Source: Limosilactobacillus reuteri subsp. reuteri (GTDB lineage Bacteria > Bacillota > Bacilli > Lactobacillales > Lactobacillaceae). From it: a DNA stretch of 64,000 nucleotides. The stretch lies in contig NC_009513.1 in assembly GCF_000016825.1 (NCBI RefSeq), positions 1,263,501 through 1,327,500 of the forward strand. The letters run 5' to 3'. A program made the position numbers and the translations under genes. The notes below the pieces were generated by a model, which ran no database searches, was not told the DNA's origin, and worked only from the letters and a program-made list of their open reading frames with translations. Of this stretch, positions 36,820-45,850 are shown piece after piece (positions within the stretch are counted from its first letter, which is position 1; every line of letters begins with the position of its first letter).

Positions 36820-37803
36820 ATGATGTATCCAGTAACAATCGGTCATTCAGAAGTTAAAGTAAATCCCCTCGGTCTTGGAACAAACGCTGTTGGCGGTTAT
36901 AATCTCTTCCCAGGTTTAGATGATCAAGCCGGCATTGATCTTGTTAAGACTGCTTTAGATAATGGAATTAATTTATTAGATACTGCCTATGTCTATGGCT
37001 TGGGTCATTCAGAGGAATTGATCGGGCAAGCCATTCAAGATTACGATCGTCATAAAATCATCATTGCAACAAAGGGCGCTCATGATTTTTCAACGGGTAA
37101 AGAAGTTATTAATAATGATCCGGATTTTATTACTAAGCAGGTCAATGACAGTTTAAAACGGTTGCAAACTGACTACATTGACATTTACTATCTGCACTTC
37201 CCTGATCATGATACGCCGAAAGCAGAGGCAGTCGGTGCTCTGCAGAAATTACGGGAAGAAGGAAAGATTCGGGCAATCGGAATTTCCAATTTCAGTCTTG
37301 CTCAAATTAAAGAGGCAAATGCGGATGGTTACGTTGACATTGTAGAAGACGAATTCAGCCTTCTTCATCAAGATCATTTAACGGAAGGAATGCTAGATTA
37401 CCTCCATGAGAACAACATCAGCTTTGTCCCTTACTTCCCGCTTGCTTCTGGGCTATTGACTGGAAAGTATACCACTGATGCAACATTCCCTGCTGATGAT
37501 ATCCGTAGCCAAATTACAGACCTTAAAGAGCCACGTTACAGCACAATCTTACATGCTGTTGATCTCGTCCGTCCAATTGCTGATAACCATCATGCTACGA
37601 TTGCTCAAATAATCCTCGCATGGTACCTGCAAAATCCACTCATTACTGCGGTGATTCCAGGAGCTAAAAATGCCCGTCAAGTACTCTCTAATGCAAAAGC
37701 AATGAAAATTGAACTTTCGACTGACGAATATCAAACAATTGAACAAGCATTCAATCAATTTAAACAAATTAAGAGTGGTAAATCATTAAAAGATCCAGAC
37801 TAA
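36820..37803 (+). CDS. Aldo/keto reductase
   Basis: The 327-residue NADPH-dependent oxidoreductase has the (beta/alpha)8 AKR signatures: catalytic Asp and Tyr in LLDTAYVYGLGHSEELIG, Lys in IIATKGAHDF, His in YLHFPDHD, and a cofactor region VIPGAKNARQV near the C-terminus. Its substrate is unknown. I chose the ATG at 36820, where AAGGAGG lies 6 nt upstream; upstream in-frame ATGs at 36784-36789 lack a ribosome-binding site. A TATAAT box at about 36768 may be its -10. Confidence 0.93.
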   Translation: MMYPVTIGHSEVKVNPLGLGTNAVGGYNLFPGLDDQAGIDLVKTALDNGINLLDTAYVYGLGHSEELIGQAIQDYDRHKIIIATKGAHDFSTGKEVINNDPDFITKQVNDSLKRLQTDYIDIYYLHFPDHDTPKAEAVGALQKLREEGKIRAIGISNFSLAQIKEANADGYVDIVEDEFSLLHQDHLTEGMLDYLHENNISFVPYFPLASGLLTGKYTTDATFPADDIRSQITDLKEPRYSTILHAVDLVRPIADNHHATIAQIILAWYLQNPLITAVIPGAKNARQVLSNAKAMKIELSTDEYQTIEQAFNQFKQIKSGKSLKDPD

Positions 37804-37841
37804 GGGGAAAAACCACCAAATCGTTTCAAAAGGAATTTATC

Positions 37842-39344
37842 ATGAATTATTTCATCACTAGCCGGCAAGATTTACACACCTCGGCCATCGAACTTGCCCA
37901 AGTCAAACGGCTACGAATTTTCGATCATCTAAATGTCCCCGCGATCATTGTCACGATGCTGTATAACTTCGACCATCAAGCTGTTGAAGAAAAGCTTAAA
38001 GTTAAAGGTCGCATCCTTAACATCTACCAGTATTATCAACAGCTTCCTTATCGTGATGATCCCACAGTTGATCAAGCCATTATTAAGCAGGTATTGACTG
38101 TCCCTGGCTGCCAAGTTAAGGACAATTGTGCCCTACGCAATGGCAAAGTGCGGGTCCGCGTGAACTTCCGCAACGGACGGTTATACTATATCGACTACCT
38201 TGATCAGTACGGCTTTACCAATCGACGGGACTTTTACGATCAAGGATGGCGGACATATACTGACTATTTTGAAGATAAGGGACGGTTAATTGCCCGCCAG
38301 TATTACAATCATGATGGACAAGTAAAGATAATCTATCATTATCGTGGTGGCGAAGGTAATGTCCCCATTCTTACCCTCATCCAGCTAGTTGATCAAGGGC
38401 ATGAATGGCAATTTGATAATAAAATCGAATTTCGGGCGCACTTTTTAGATGAGCTTGTTGGAGATGATCCCCAATCAATCCTTATCAGCGATCGTTCTAA
38501 TATCGCGCTAAAGGCGTTTACGCTAATGAAAAAGCCGGCCAGACGGTATCAGGTATTCCACTCGGCCTTTACCGACGATGGTCAAAGCAACGGCCCCATT
38601 TCGGCAATCTACCAGCCAATCGCAACAATGCTCGCAAAAGGACAGCTAAGCGGGCTGATCTCTGCCACGCAACGGGAAGCTCAAGACGCTGCGAAACGGT
38701 TCCAAACTAACCAGAGCTATGGCATCCCCGTGACTTATTTGACGGGTGCAGAGCTCACAAAAGAAATCCCCGTTAGCCAACGCCAGACAGGAAAATTCAT
38801 TGCGGTTGCCCGGCTTTCCAAAATCAAACAACTTGATCATATTATCAATGCGATAATTCGTCTCCACCAAGACTTTCCGCAAGTAACCCTTGATATTTAT
38901 GGTTATAGCGATAGTTGGAATAAAAACCAAACCGCTAATGCTCTGAAGTCATTGGTAAAGGAAAATAAAGCCGAGAGCTATATTAATTTCGTTGGTTATT
39001 GTGATGACCTTAGTGCTGCCTATGAACATGCTCAAGCAGAAATTCTAACGAGCTATTACGAAGGCTTTGCAATGGCAGTCCTAGAAGCACAGGGTCATGG
39101 TTGCCCAGTTGTTAGCTATGACATCAATTATGGACCAGCAGATATAATTGATGACCAGCAGAGTGGTAAACTGATTCCGCCGAATGATCAAGAGGCCCTG
39201 TATCAACAACTGCGAAAACTATTAGCAGATCCCGCCCTCGCAAAAAAGTACGCCCACCATGCACAAAAAGCGGCCCAAAAATACAACTTTGATCATGTCG
39301 CCGAAAAGTGGCAAAAGTTAATTAATCGAGTAGGAGATAATTGA
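37842..39344 (+). CDS. GT4-family glycosyltransferase (TagE/GtfA-like)
   Basis: The 500-residue protein has the GT-B fold of TagE and accessory-Sec GtfA-type enzymes: an N-terminal domain rich in FRNGRLYYIDYLDQYGFTNRR repeats (about 90-180), and a C-terminal GT4 domain with ARLSKIKQLDHII and the retaining EGFAMAVLEAQGHGCPVV motif (about 404-421). Such enzymes glucosylate teichoic acid or add GlcNAc to Ser-rich adhesins. A Mub-like adhesin lies just beyond, but no SecA2 genes are present. The last codons (from about 39325) overlap the putative 3' end of the group II intron, so the original C-terminus may have differed. Confidence 0.88.
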   Translation: MNYFITSRQDLHTSAIELAQVKRLRIFDHLNVPAIIVTMLYNFDHQAVEEKLKVKGRILNIYQYYQQLPYRDDPTVDQAIIKQVLTVPGCQVKDNCALRNGKVRVRVNFRNGRLYYIDYLDQYGFTNRRDFYDQGWRTYTDYFEDKGRLIARQYYNHDGQVKIIYHYRGGEGNVPILTLIQLVDQGHEWQFDNKIEFRAHFLDELVGDDPQSILISDRSNIALKAFTLMKKPARRYQVFHSAFTDDGQSNGPISAIYQPIATMLAKGQLSGLISATQREAQDAAKRFQTNQSYGIPVTYLTGAELTKEIPVSQRQTGKFIAVARLSKIKQLDHIINAIIRLHQDFPQVTLDIYGYSDSWNKNQTANALKSLVKENKAESYINFVGYCDDLSAAYEHAQAEILTSYYEGFAMAVLEAQGHGCPVVSYDINYGPADIIDDQQSGKLIPPNDQEALYQQLRKLLADPALAKKYAHHAQKAAQKYNFDHVAEKWQKLINRVGDN

Positions 39345-41234
39345 TTAGTTCAATTATCGACCTCTCACACCACCGTACGTACGGTTCCGTATACGGCGGT
39401 TCGACAACTTAATCACTTTGAATTGACTGGAGCGTCTTGGACATATTCATAAGTCCGAGTTGTTCCAGTTTTCTATTTGTTAGAGAATAGCTCAAGGTCT
39501 TACTGTGTGCAGTTCGCCAGTAGCCCTTGCGGGTACTAGCGAAGACGTATGCATCACGCTGGGACAGCCCCAGCTTCTGTAAGTTAGTTACCTTAGTTTT
39601 AAGCTTCTTCCATTGCTTCCAGATATACTGTCTTATTCGGGCCCTCAACCACTTGTCAAGGCGTTGAATAAAGTCAGTTAGTTTCCCAATTGAGTAGTAC
39701 TGAAGCCATCCACGCATTTTTCGCTGAATTTCTTCAAACATTCTTGTCAGAGATATTCCACGATTACGTTTAGTTAATAACCTCAATGCTTTCTTTACTC
39801 GTTGTTGCGATTGTTTTGCTGGACGGGCGTAGGCTCCATTGTGCTCTACACCCAACGAAAAGCCAAGAAACTTTAACCGTAGCGGGCTACCGACTTTGGT
39901 TTTATCTGGGTTCACTTTAACTTTCAATCGCTTTTCAAGAAACTGGGTAATGCTTCGCATTACTCGTTCTCCGGCTCGTTGACTTTTAACATAAATGTTA
40001 CAATCATCCGCATAGCGCACAAAGTGGTGACCACGTCTAGTCAACTCTTTATCCAACTCATTTAGATAGATATTCGCCAGTATTGGTGACAATGGCCCTC
40101 CTTGTGGGGTTCCTTTTTCACTCTTAGCGAAAAGCCCATGGTCTAAGACTCCGCTAGTTAGAAACTTACGAATGAGCCTTAGTGTCCATGGGTCATCAAT
40201 ATATTGTTGAAGATACTTAATCATCAAGTCATGATTAACATTATCAAAATAGGCTTTTAGGTCTAAGTCGACAACTCTTCGATAACCTTGATTATAAAGA
40301 TCTACTACTTTTGCAATAGCGTCGTGAGCCCCACGGTGAGGGCGGAAGCCAAAACTATTATCAGAGAAAACACGCTCAAAGATAGGTGTAAGAATTTGGG
40401 CCACAGCTTGTTGAACCATTCGGTCCACCACTGTTGGTATTCCGAGTTTTCTTACTCCACCATTAGGCTTCGGAATTTCTACCCGTTTGACTGGTGCTGG
40501 TTTATACTTGCCCTCACGCAAACTAGCAATCAATTCCGTCTTATTTTCTCTGAGATATGGCAGAAGGTCATTGACTGTCATATCGTCAATGCCTGCTGCC
40601 CCTTTATTTCTCTTAACTCGCAAATAAGCCTGATTAAGGTTATTGCGGTCCAAGACTAAGTCTTGGATAGTGACACTCATACCTTTACCTTCACCATAAT
40701 CGGTACTACGCGCCCTTGTGTACTTTCGGTTTTCCAAACCTATCCTCGACAAGCGGTCAGCTTGTTGTTCTGTTTTCTGCGATTGTCGCACCTGATTACA
40801 CCTCCGATATAAGTTACAAGTTATTGTCGTTCAGTCCTTCATCTGATTACTCAGACTACTATGACCTCGGCTGACTTCTGGCTTACTCAACGCTACATCA
40901 CTGCACCGCTTGTTTCTGTGGAAATTAAACTTATTCCTCTTGTCGGAAACGTGTAGGCCAGATCTCCCCGGGTAAGGATATTAACTTTCGTACCATGTCA
41001 CCGGTAGCTTTACTGAAAGTAACTTCGAGTAGTGTTGGACTTTAACTTGTCATGCAGTCTTATCCAGTTAGTTCCAGCCTTATAGCTACTTCTTGTTCAT
41101 CGGTGCAGTACTTTGCCTTAGACTTCCTTCAGATTCCACCTCACAGTGGACACCCTTGTCCTCAGCTCATGGTTCCGACTACTACGGCCCATAGCGGACT
41201 CTCACCGCCTAGCTAATACCCATGCCGGGCGCAC
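39325..41234 (-). mobile_element. Group II intron, bacterial class C
   Basis: The intron is transcribed from the minus strand. The 5' end GTGCG is at 41234-41230, and the 5' RNA domains fill 40792-41234. The ORF in domain IV is 39409-40791. Domain V is at about 39358-39402 (minus GAACCGCC...ACGTACGGTGGTG), and domain VI contains GATAATTGA/TCAATTATC. The 3' end CTCCTACTCGAT fits class C introns and sets the boundary near 39325, which is approximate. The 5' exon is a transcription terminator hairpin plus T tract, the insertion preference of class C. About 1.9 kb in all. Confidence 0.85.
39409..40791 (-). CDS. ltrA: Group II intron reverse transcriptase/maturase
   Basis: The 460-residue intron-encoded protein has RT motifs RT1-7 (KRNKGAAGIDDMTVNDLL, PKPNGGVRKLGIPTVVDRMV, GFRPHRGAHDA, catalytic FVRYADDCNIYV, GTPQGGPLSPILANIYLNEL) and the maturase X domain (RKMRGWLQYYSIG). 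No HNH endonuclease follows, typical of class C. The start is GTG at 40791, with GGAGG 9 nt upstream; an internal ATG at M38 is also possible. All RT motifs appear intact, so the intron may still be mobile. The protein assists intron splicing and reverse-splices into DNA. Confidence 0.95.
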   Translation of the reverse strand: MRQSQKTEQQADRLSRIGLENRKYTRARSTDYGEGKGMSVTIQDLVLDRNNLNQAYLRVKRNKGAAGIDDMTVNDLLPYLRENKTELIASLREGKYKPAPVKRVEIPKPNGGVRKLGIPTVVDRMVQQAVAQILTPIFERVFSDNSFGFRPHRGAHDAIAKVVDLYNQGYRRVVDLDLKAYFDNVNHDLMIKYLQQYIDDPWTLRLIRKFLTSGVLDHGLFAKSEKGTPQGGPLSPILANIYLNELDKELTRRGHHFVRYADDCNIYVKSQRAGERVMRSITQFLEKRLKVKVNPDKTKVGSPLRLKFLGFSLGVEHNGAYARPAKQSQQRVKKALRLLTKRNRGISLTRMFEEIQRKMRGWLQYYSIGKLTDFIQRLDKWLRARIRQYIWKQWKKLKTKVTNLQKLGLSQRDAYVFASTRKGYWRTAHSKTLSYSLTNRKLEQLGLMNMSKTLQSIQSD

Positions 41235-41240
41235 ATAAAG

Positions 41241-41290
41241 AAAAAAGGAGTAATCCTCACAGCCAAGATGGCTAAGGGTTACTCCTTTTT
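41241..41290 (-). terminator. Terminator of the adhesin gene, now 5' exon of the intron
   Basis: On the minus strand AAAGGAGTAACC pairs with GGATTACTCCTTT around an inner AGCC/GGCT pairing, followed by TTTTTTCTTTAT. The intron begins at 41234, directly after this T tract. Confidence 0.9.
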
Positions 41291-41298
41291 ATTCGGAA

Positions 41299-44200
41299 TT
41301 AATCTTTCCGTTTCTTATTTACTTTTGTTAAACCAAGCGCTGAGAGAAGACCAGCAAAACCGAGACCAATTAAGCTTGATGACTTTTGATTACCAGTTTG
41401 TGGCAATTGTTGAGCACCTTGCTTAGTAGTTGGTTGTGTTGATGAAGAATTAGTAGGTTCGACGATAGAAGTTTCGCCTTTCTTAGTATTGACTTGGGTA
41501 GTCATTGGTTGTGGTTCTTCATTCTTTTGTTCACCAGGTAATTGAGTATTTGATTCAATTGCCGGTTGTTCCGTTGGTTGAGCAGTCGGTTGACTCGTTG
41601 GCTGCTCTGTTGGTTGAACAGTCGGTTGACTTGTTGGCTGACTTGGTATTTCTGCTTTCGGCAAGTCGTAGTTCAACTCAGGACCAGACTGACCATAGTC
41701 AAGCTTAGGCAAGTCATAGTCAGTCGATGGACCTGATTGACCGTAGTCAAGCTTAGGCAAGTCATAGTCAGTTGATGGACCTGATTGACCATAGTCAAGC
41801 TTAGGCAAGTCATAGTCAGTTGATGGACCTGATTGACCGTAGTCAAGCTTAGGCAAGTCATAGTCAGTCGATGGACCTGATTGACCGTAGTCAAGCTTAG
41901 GCAAGTCATAGTCAGTTGATGGACCTGATTGACCGTAGTCAAGCTTAGGCAAGTCATAGTCAGTTGATGGACCTGATTGACCGTAGTCAAGCTTAGGCAA
42001 GTCATAGTCAGTTGATGGACCTGATTGACCGTAGTCAAGCTTAGGCAAGTCATAGTCAGTCGATGGACCTGATTGGCCGTAGTCAAGCTTAGGCAAGTCA
42101 TAGTCAGTCGATGGACCTGATTGACCGTAGTTAAGCTTAGGCAAGTCATAGTCAGTCGATGGACCTGATTGACCGTAGTTAAGCTTAGGCAAGTCATAGT
42201 CAGTTGATGGACCACTTTCACCCTTGTTCTTTTCGTAAACTAATACAAGATCCTCAGGATTATTTGAAGTTGGCTTCAAATTGATTTCGTCAGCTGTACC
42301 GCTAATCCAGTGCCAAGTACCAACCATATCATCAGAAGTTGCGTACTTATCACCTGTGTTCAAGGTAATGTACTTCTGAACTACTTCATCCATAGTTTGA
42401 GTGTCATGGTTCCATTCAATATTACCAGCTTTAGTAGTTGCAACTTGCGTCCTCTTACCATTTGCATCCTTAACAGTTTCTGGAGTGGTGGTTTGACCAG
42501 TTACCATATCTACATAAATATGACCATCAAACTCAACCTTTTGAGAAACTGCATCCTTCAAAGGACTCTTGGCATCATTATTTGCAACAAAGGTAATGTT
42601 TCGAGTAAATTCCTTATGTAAATCGCTAGGATCAATAGCACGTTTCCCATCTGGATCTTTTGGCACGTCCTCAACCGGAGTGTTTGGCGTAATAGTCTTA
42701 ACTGCGTGCTTCAAGTATACGTATTGATCTTGAACGCCGTGAGCTAAAGTTTGCTTACCAAGCAAATCATCCTTGGCATTATCAGATAATCCAACTAAAA
42801 CATAGCCAGCCTTTTCGTAGCCTGCAGGGCTCCATAACTTTTGAGTAGCATCTGGAGTGTCGCCAACAAAGATACCTTTGCCTTCACCAACGTTAGAAAC
42901 TAAGTGATCGGTAAGTTCATGACCGTCAGTTGGAGCATAAGTAGTCTTGCCTTCAACGCCGTTAACATCGATGTAGTGAATGTTATATTGAGCTTTTTCT
43001 CTGTAAACAAGATAAATATCCTTGTAAGTCTTAGCAGCATCAACATTTGCAACTTCAGGAGCAAAATTATCCGTTAATTGAGTTCCTTCTGGATCATCAT
43101 AGTTAGCACGTTCAATTTCCCAAACGCCAGAAACCTTGCCTTCATCCTTGTTAAATCTATCCTTTTGGATTTGAGCAAAGTTATCAGTTCCAACAGCTTT
43201 CCAAGTTGGCATGAAGTTAGATGGCAATTCACTGTAAGTACCATCTGCATTCTTGGCAACTTCTTGCTTAGTAACTTGATCAACATAAGCAGTACGTTCA
43301 AAGTTAACAGTTTGAGTGTCAGGATCCTTCAATACTTCATACTTGCTATTGCCTTCATCAGCCACGTAGTGGATGTTACGGCTTACAGAAGTATTCTCAG
43401 TTGTTGATTTTACGTCATGAACAAACTTGATAGTGTAGCGTTTATGAATTAAGTTATCAGCATTATCTCCGCCAGTTGCACTCTTCCAAACACCATCTTT
43501 GTTATAGGTTAAATCAATTGAACTGTTGCCCTTCAAGTCGGTTTGAGAACCATCGTCATCGTTAGTAATTGAAACAAGCTTGTAACCTCTTGCTTCAATA
43601 TCACTAATTACTTGACTTAAACTTTTAGTACCATTTGATGCATTATAAACATTGTATTGATTACTACCATCGTTCTTTGTCGTTAATTCGTTAGTAGCAG
43701 AATAGTTGTTCCCACTTAAATCTTGAGGATCAATCTTTGAAATATCTTCAAATGAAAGATCTACAGGTTGATTGTGATAGTAAGTAATAGTGATTGGCTC
43801 CCCTTCATTATTAGGAAGATATGTCTTCTCATGGAAGTTACCATCTTTATCATAATAGTTATGGTGGTAGAACTTTTTATAGAGGTAATTGTAAGATTCA
43901 CCATTTGTTGGAATCGTATTAGAAAGATTCTCGCCCGGTGATTTGGTTTGAGTTACATCAGGATCTGGAGTAACCCAATCAGTAATAGTTGGGTTTATCT
44001 GTCATCCCATCAGGAATACCAGAAGCTACATTATACGATCTTTGAACCGTTTCATAACTCACATAGTGATGACCATCTTTTTCTAAATTAAAGTTCTTTA
44101 CCACTGGATTATTTTTAGAATTGGTTACATTTGAATAACCTTCCTGGATCACATCTGGAGAAGCAACACTATCAGAACCCGTTAGACCATATTTTACATA

Positions 44201-44965
44201 ATGAATAGTGCGTGAAGTTATTACCCAATATGGTTCATTATAAAGGCGAGTTTCGGTTCCCAAATTGATAGTGTAGGTACCTCCATTTGTTAATGGAGCA
44301 TTCGATAATGAATCAATCTCTACAGTGTAACCCGCAAAAGGATAATTCTTTTCTTTATTTTTACGCCAATCGTCATAGGCTAATTTCATACTAGGATCAG
44401 TGATACTGTCTGCAGTATTTCCACTTAAATAATCTTCTGTATCTTTAGGCGTTGATACTAATGGGGAAACTTCATACTTTGAATTATCTGTAGTTATTAA
44501 ACCTTGAATGTATTTACCTACATCTTGAAGAGTATCACCAGTTTTACCTTCATAAGTAATGCTTGGAAGATTTTCTGGCTCTCCGTTTTCATTAGTCCAG
44601 TTTAAATTAATAGTAGCTGAAAGTGAAGTTACAATTGGTGTATTTAAATTTTGTAATTGGACGTCATTAGTTTTAATTACATTTTTATTTCTGTTAGTAA
44701 CCATTTCGACTTGACTTCCACTTGTTTGTGAACTAATAGCTGCCTGTGATTGAGCATCATTTTGACTAACGACATTAGTGCTTACTGATTCTGCTGCGGT
44801 TGGCGCCGGTGTACTATCAGTATTAGCGTGTGCTACTGTACCTCCGACCATAAAAGTAGTTCCTAGTAACACAGACGCAACACCAACACTGAGTTTTCTT
44901 AATCCAAATCGTTGCCGTTGCGGCTCCATTTTGCGTACATATTCTTGTGCATTGTTCTTCGACAT
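41299..44965 (-). pseudogene. Mub-like YSIRK/LPxTG mucus adhesin, interrupted by one frameshift
   Basis: Two consecutive frames form one surface-protein gene of 3667 bp, one base over a multiple of three. The N part (43979-44965) has a YSIRK-type signal (FGLRKLSVGVASVLLG, cleavage near AHA47) and a MucBP-like domain. The C part carries further Mub-like domains (RNIHYVADEG, ARNITFVANN types), eleven 16-residue repeats, a P/T/Q-rich wall-spanning region, and the sortase signal LPQTG 35 residues from the end with a hydrophobic helix and KKRKD. The frames switch between 43982 and 44001, where an extra C in a CCC run (43991-43993) would explain it. Without it a 1221-residue mucin-binding adhesin would be made; as read, a truncated secreted 328-residue product lacks an anchor. 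Confidence 0.85.
41681..42208 (-). repeat. Eleven tandem 48-bp repeats in the adhesin
   Basis: Each unit encodes SGPSTDYDLPKLxYGQ (x is D or N). There are eleven units in tandem, plus a degenerate twelfth (SGPELNYDLPKAE) at the C-terminal side. Units differ at only a few silent or D/N positions, indicating recent expansion. The repeat probably extends the adhesin through the wall. Confidence 0.95.
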
Positions 44966-45020
44966 TCAATATCCCCCCATATATCTGTACGTAATAACTT
45001 GTTATTTATATTTCGAAAAC

Positions 45021-45049
45021 ATTCTAGCACATATTTATCGAACCATAAA
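45021..45049 (-). promoter_or_regulatory. Candidate promoter of the adhesin gene
   Basis: On the minus strand TTTATG (45044-45049) and TAGAAT (45021-45026) are separated by 17 nt, and the -10 has an upstream TG (TGCTAGAAT), the extended form. A GGGGGGA ribosome-binding site precedes the ATG at 44965. The rest of the 44966-45150 gap is AT-rich with no ORF. Confidence 0.55.
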
Positions 45050-45150
45050 CACAAAATTATTATTTCATTAATGGTGGAATTACTTTTAAATATACTTTTT
45101 CACTTGATATCGCGATAAAGAAATCGATTTCTCACCCCAGCAAAAAAGCG

Positions 45151-45197
45151 AAAAAATACTAGTCAGCAAGTATTCGTCTACTTACTGACTAGTATTT
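45151..45197 (-). terminator. Terminator of trmB
   Basis: A perfect 13-bp stem (45154-45166 with 45185-45197) overlaps the trmB stop codon and runs into TTTTTT on the minus strand. Confidence 0.88.
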
Positions 45198-45838
45198 TAC
45201 TTAAAATTAGCAATTAGCTTATAGATTGGTTGGCCTTTTGCCGCAAATTTTTGCTCGTATTCCGTCTCAACATTATGTTCATTTTCTTCGCTGTGGTGCA
45301 GGTCTAACCAGACGCCATCAAAGATCATCCCATAGTTATTCATACTTTCCAATGAGAATTCAAAGAGACCCATGTTATCCGTCTTCAGTTCAATTGCCCC
45401 TTGATCTTGGAGGATCTGCTGATAGGTTGCTAAGAAGGTCTTGTAGGTCAGGCGCCGCTTAGCATGCCGTTTCTTCGGCCATGGATCAGAGAAGTTAAGG
45501 TACATCTTCGCAACTTCCCCATCTTCAAAGTATTCTTGCAAGTCTTCCCCATCCCCACAAATCAATTGCAAGTTTGGCAAGTCTTCCTCAAGTGCTTTTT
45601 TGAGGGCGATTGCCGCAACAGTCCGCTGAATCTCCAGACCGATAAAGTTGATTTCTGGGTGATCCTTCGCCATGCCAATGATAAATTGACCTTTTCCCAT
45701 CCCCACTTCTAAGTGGAGGGGTTGTTCTTTTGCAAACCGTGATTGCCACTTGCCCTTAAATTGAGTAGCATCATCAATCATTAGTTCTGGATGGGCAGCA
45801 ATTAATGGATCAGCCCACTTTTTATGTTTCACACGCAT
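45197..45838 (-). CDS. trmB: tRNA (guanine-N7-)-methyltransferase
   Basis: TrmB makes m7G46 in tRNA variable loops using AdoMet. The 213-residue protein has the SAM site [11 protein letters not shown], the GLEIQRTV segment, and the catalytic-region sequence [18 protein letters not shown]. The C-terminal [18 protein letters not shown] is also conserved. The length is normal. It begins 12 nt after ecsB ends, so it may be the third gene of the ecsA-ecsB operon. Confidence 0.97.
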   Translation of the reverse strand: MRVKHKKWADPLIAAHPELMIDDATQFKGKWQSRFAKEQPLHLEVGMGKGQFIIGMAKDHPEINFIGLEIQRTVAAIALKKALEEDLPNLQLICGDGEDLQEYFEDGEVAKMYLNFSDPWPKKRHAKRRLTYKTFLATYQQILQDQGAIELKTDNMGLFEFSLESMNNYGMIFDGVWLDLHHSEENEHNVETEYEQKFAAKGQPIYKLIANFK

Positions 45839-45850
45839 AAATTAAAATCC

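Noticed and set aside
40288-40659. 123-codon plus-strand frame opposite the reverse transcriptase
   Set aside because: Antisense to conserved RT motifs, and with no ribosome-binding site.
41681-42208. CRISPR-like array because of regular 48-bp units
   Set aside because: The units are contiguous coding repeats without unique spacers, and no cas genes are near.
41673-42221. 182-codon open frame inside the adhesin repeats (minus strand, other frame)
   Set aside because: It is a by-product of the 48-bp period being a multiple of three; it encodes a simple low-complexity repeat with no start context.
37842-44965. Accessory Sec/SRRP glycosylation locus
   Set aside because: The GtfA/TagE-like glycosyltransferase near an adhesin suggested it, but there is no SecA2, SecY2, Asp or Ser-rich repeat gene; the adhesin repeats lack Ser-rich tracts.
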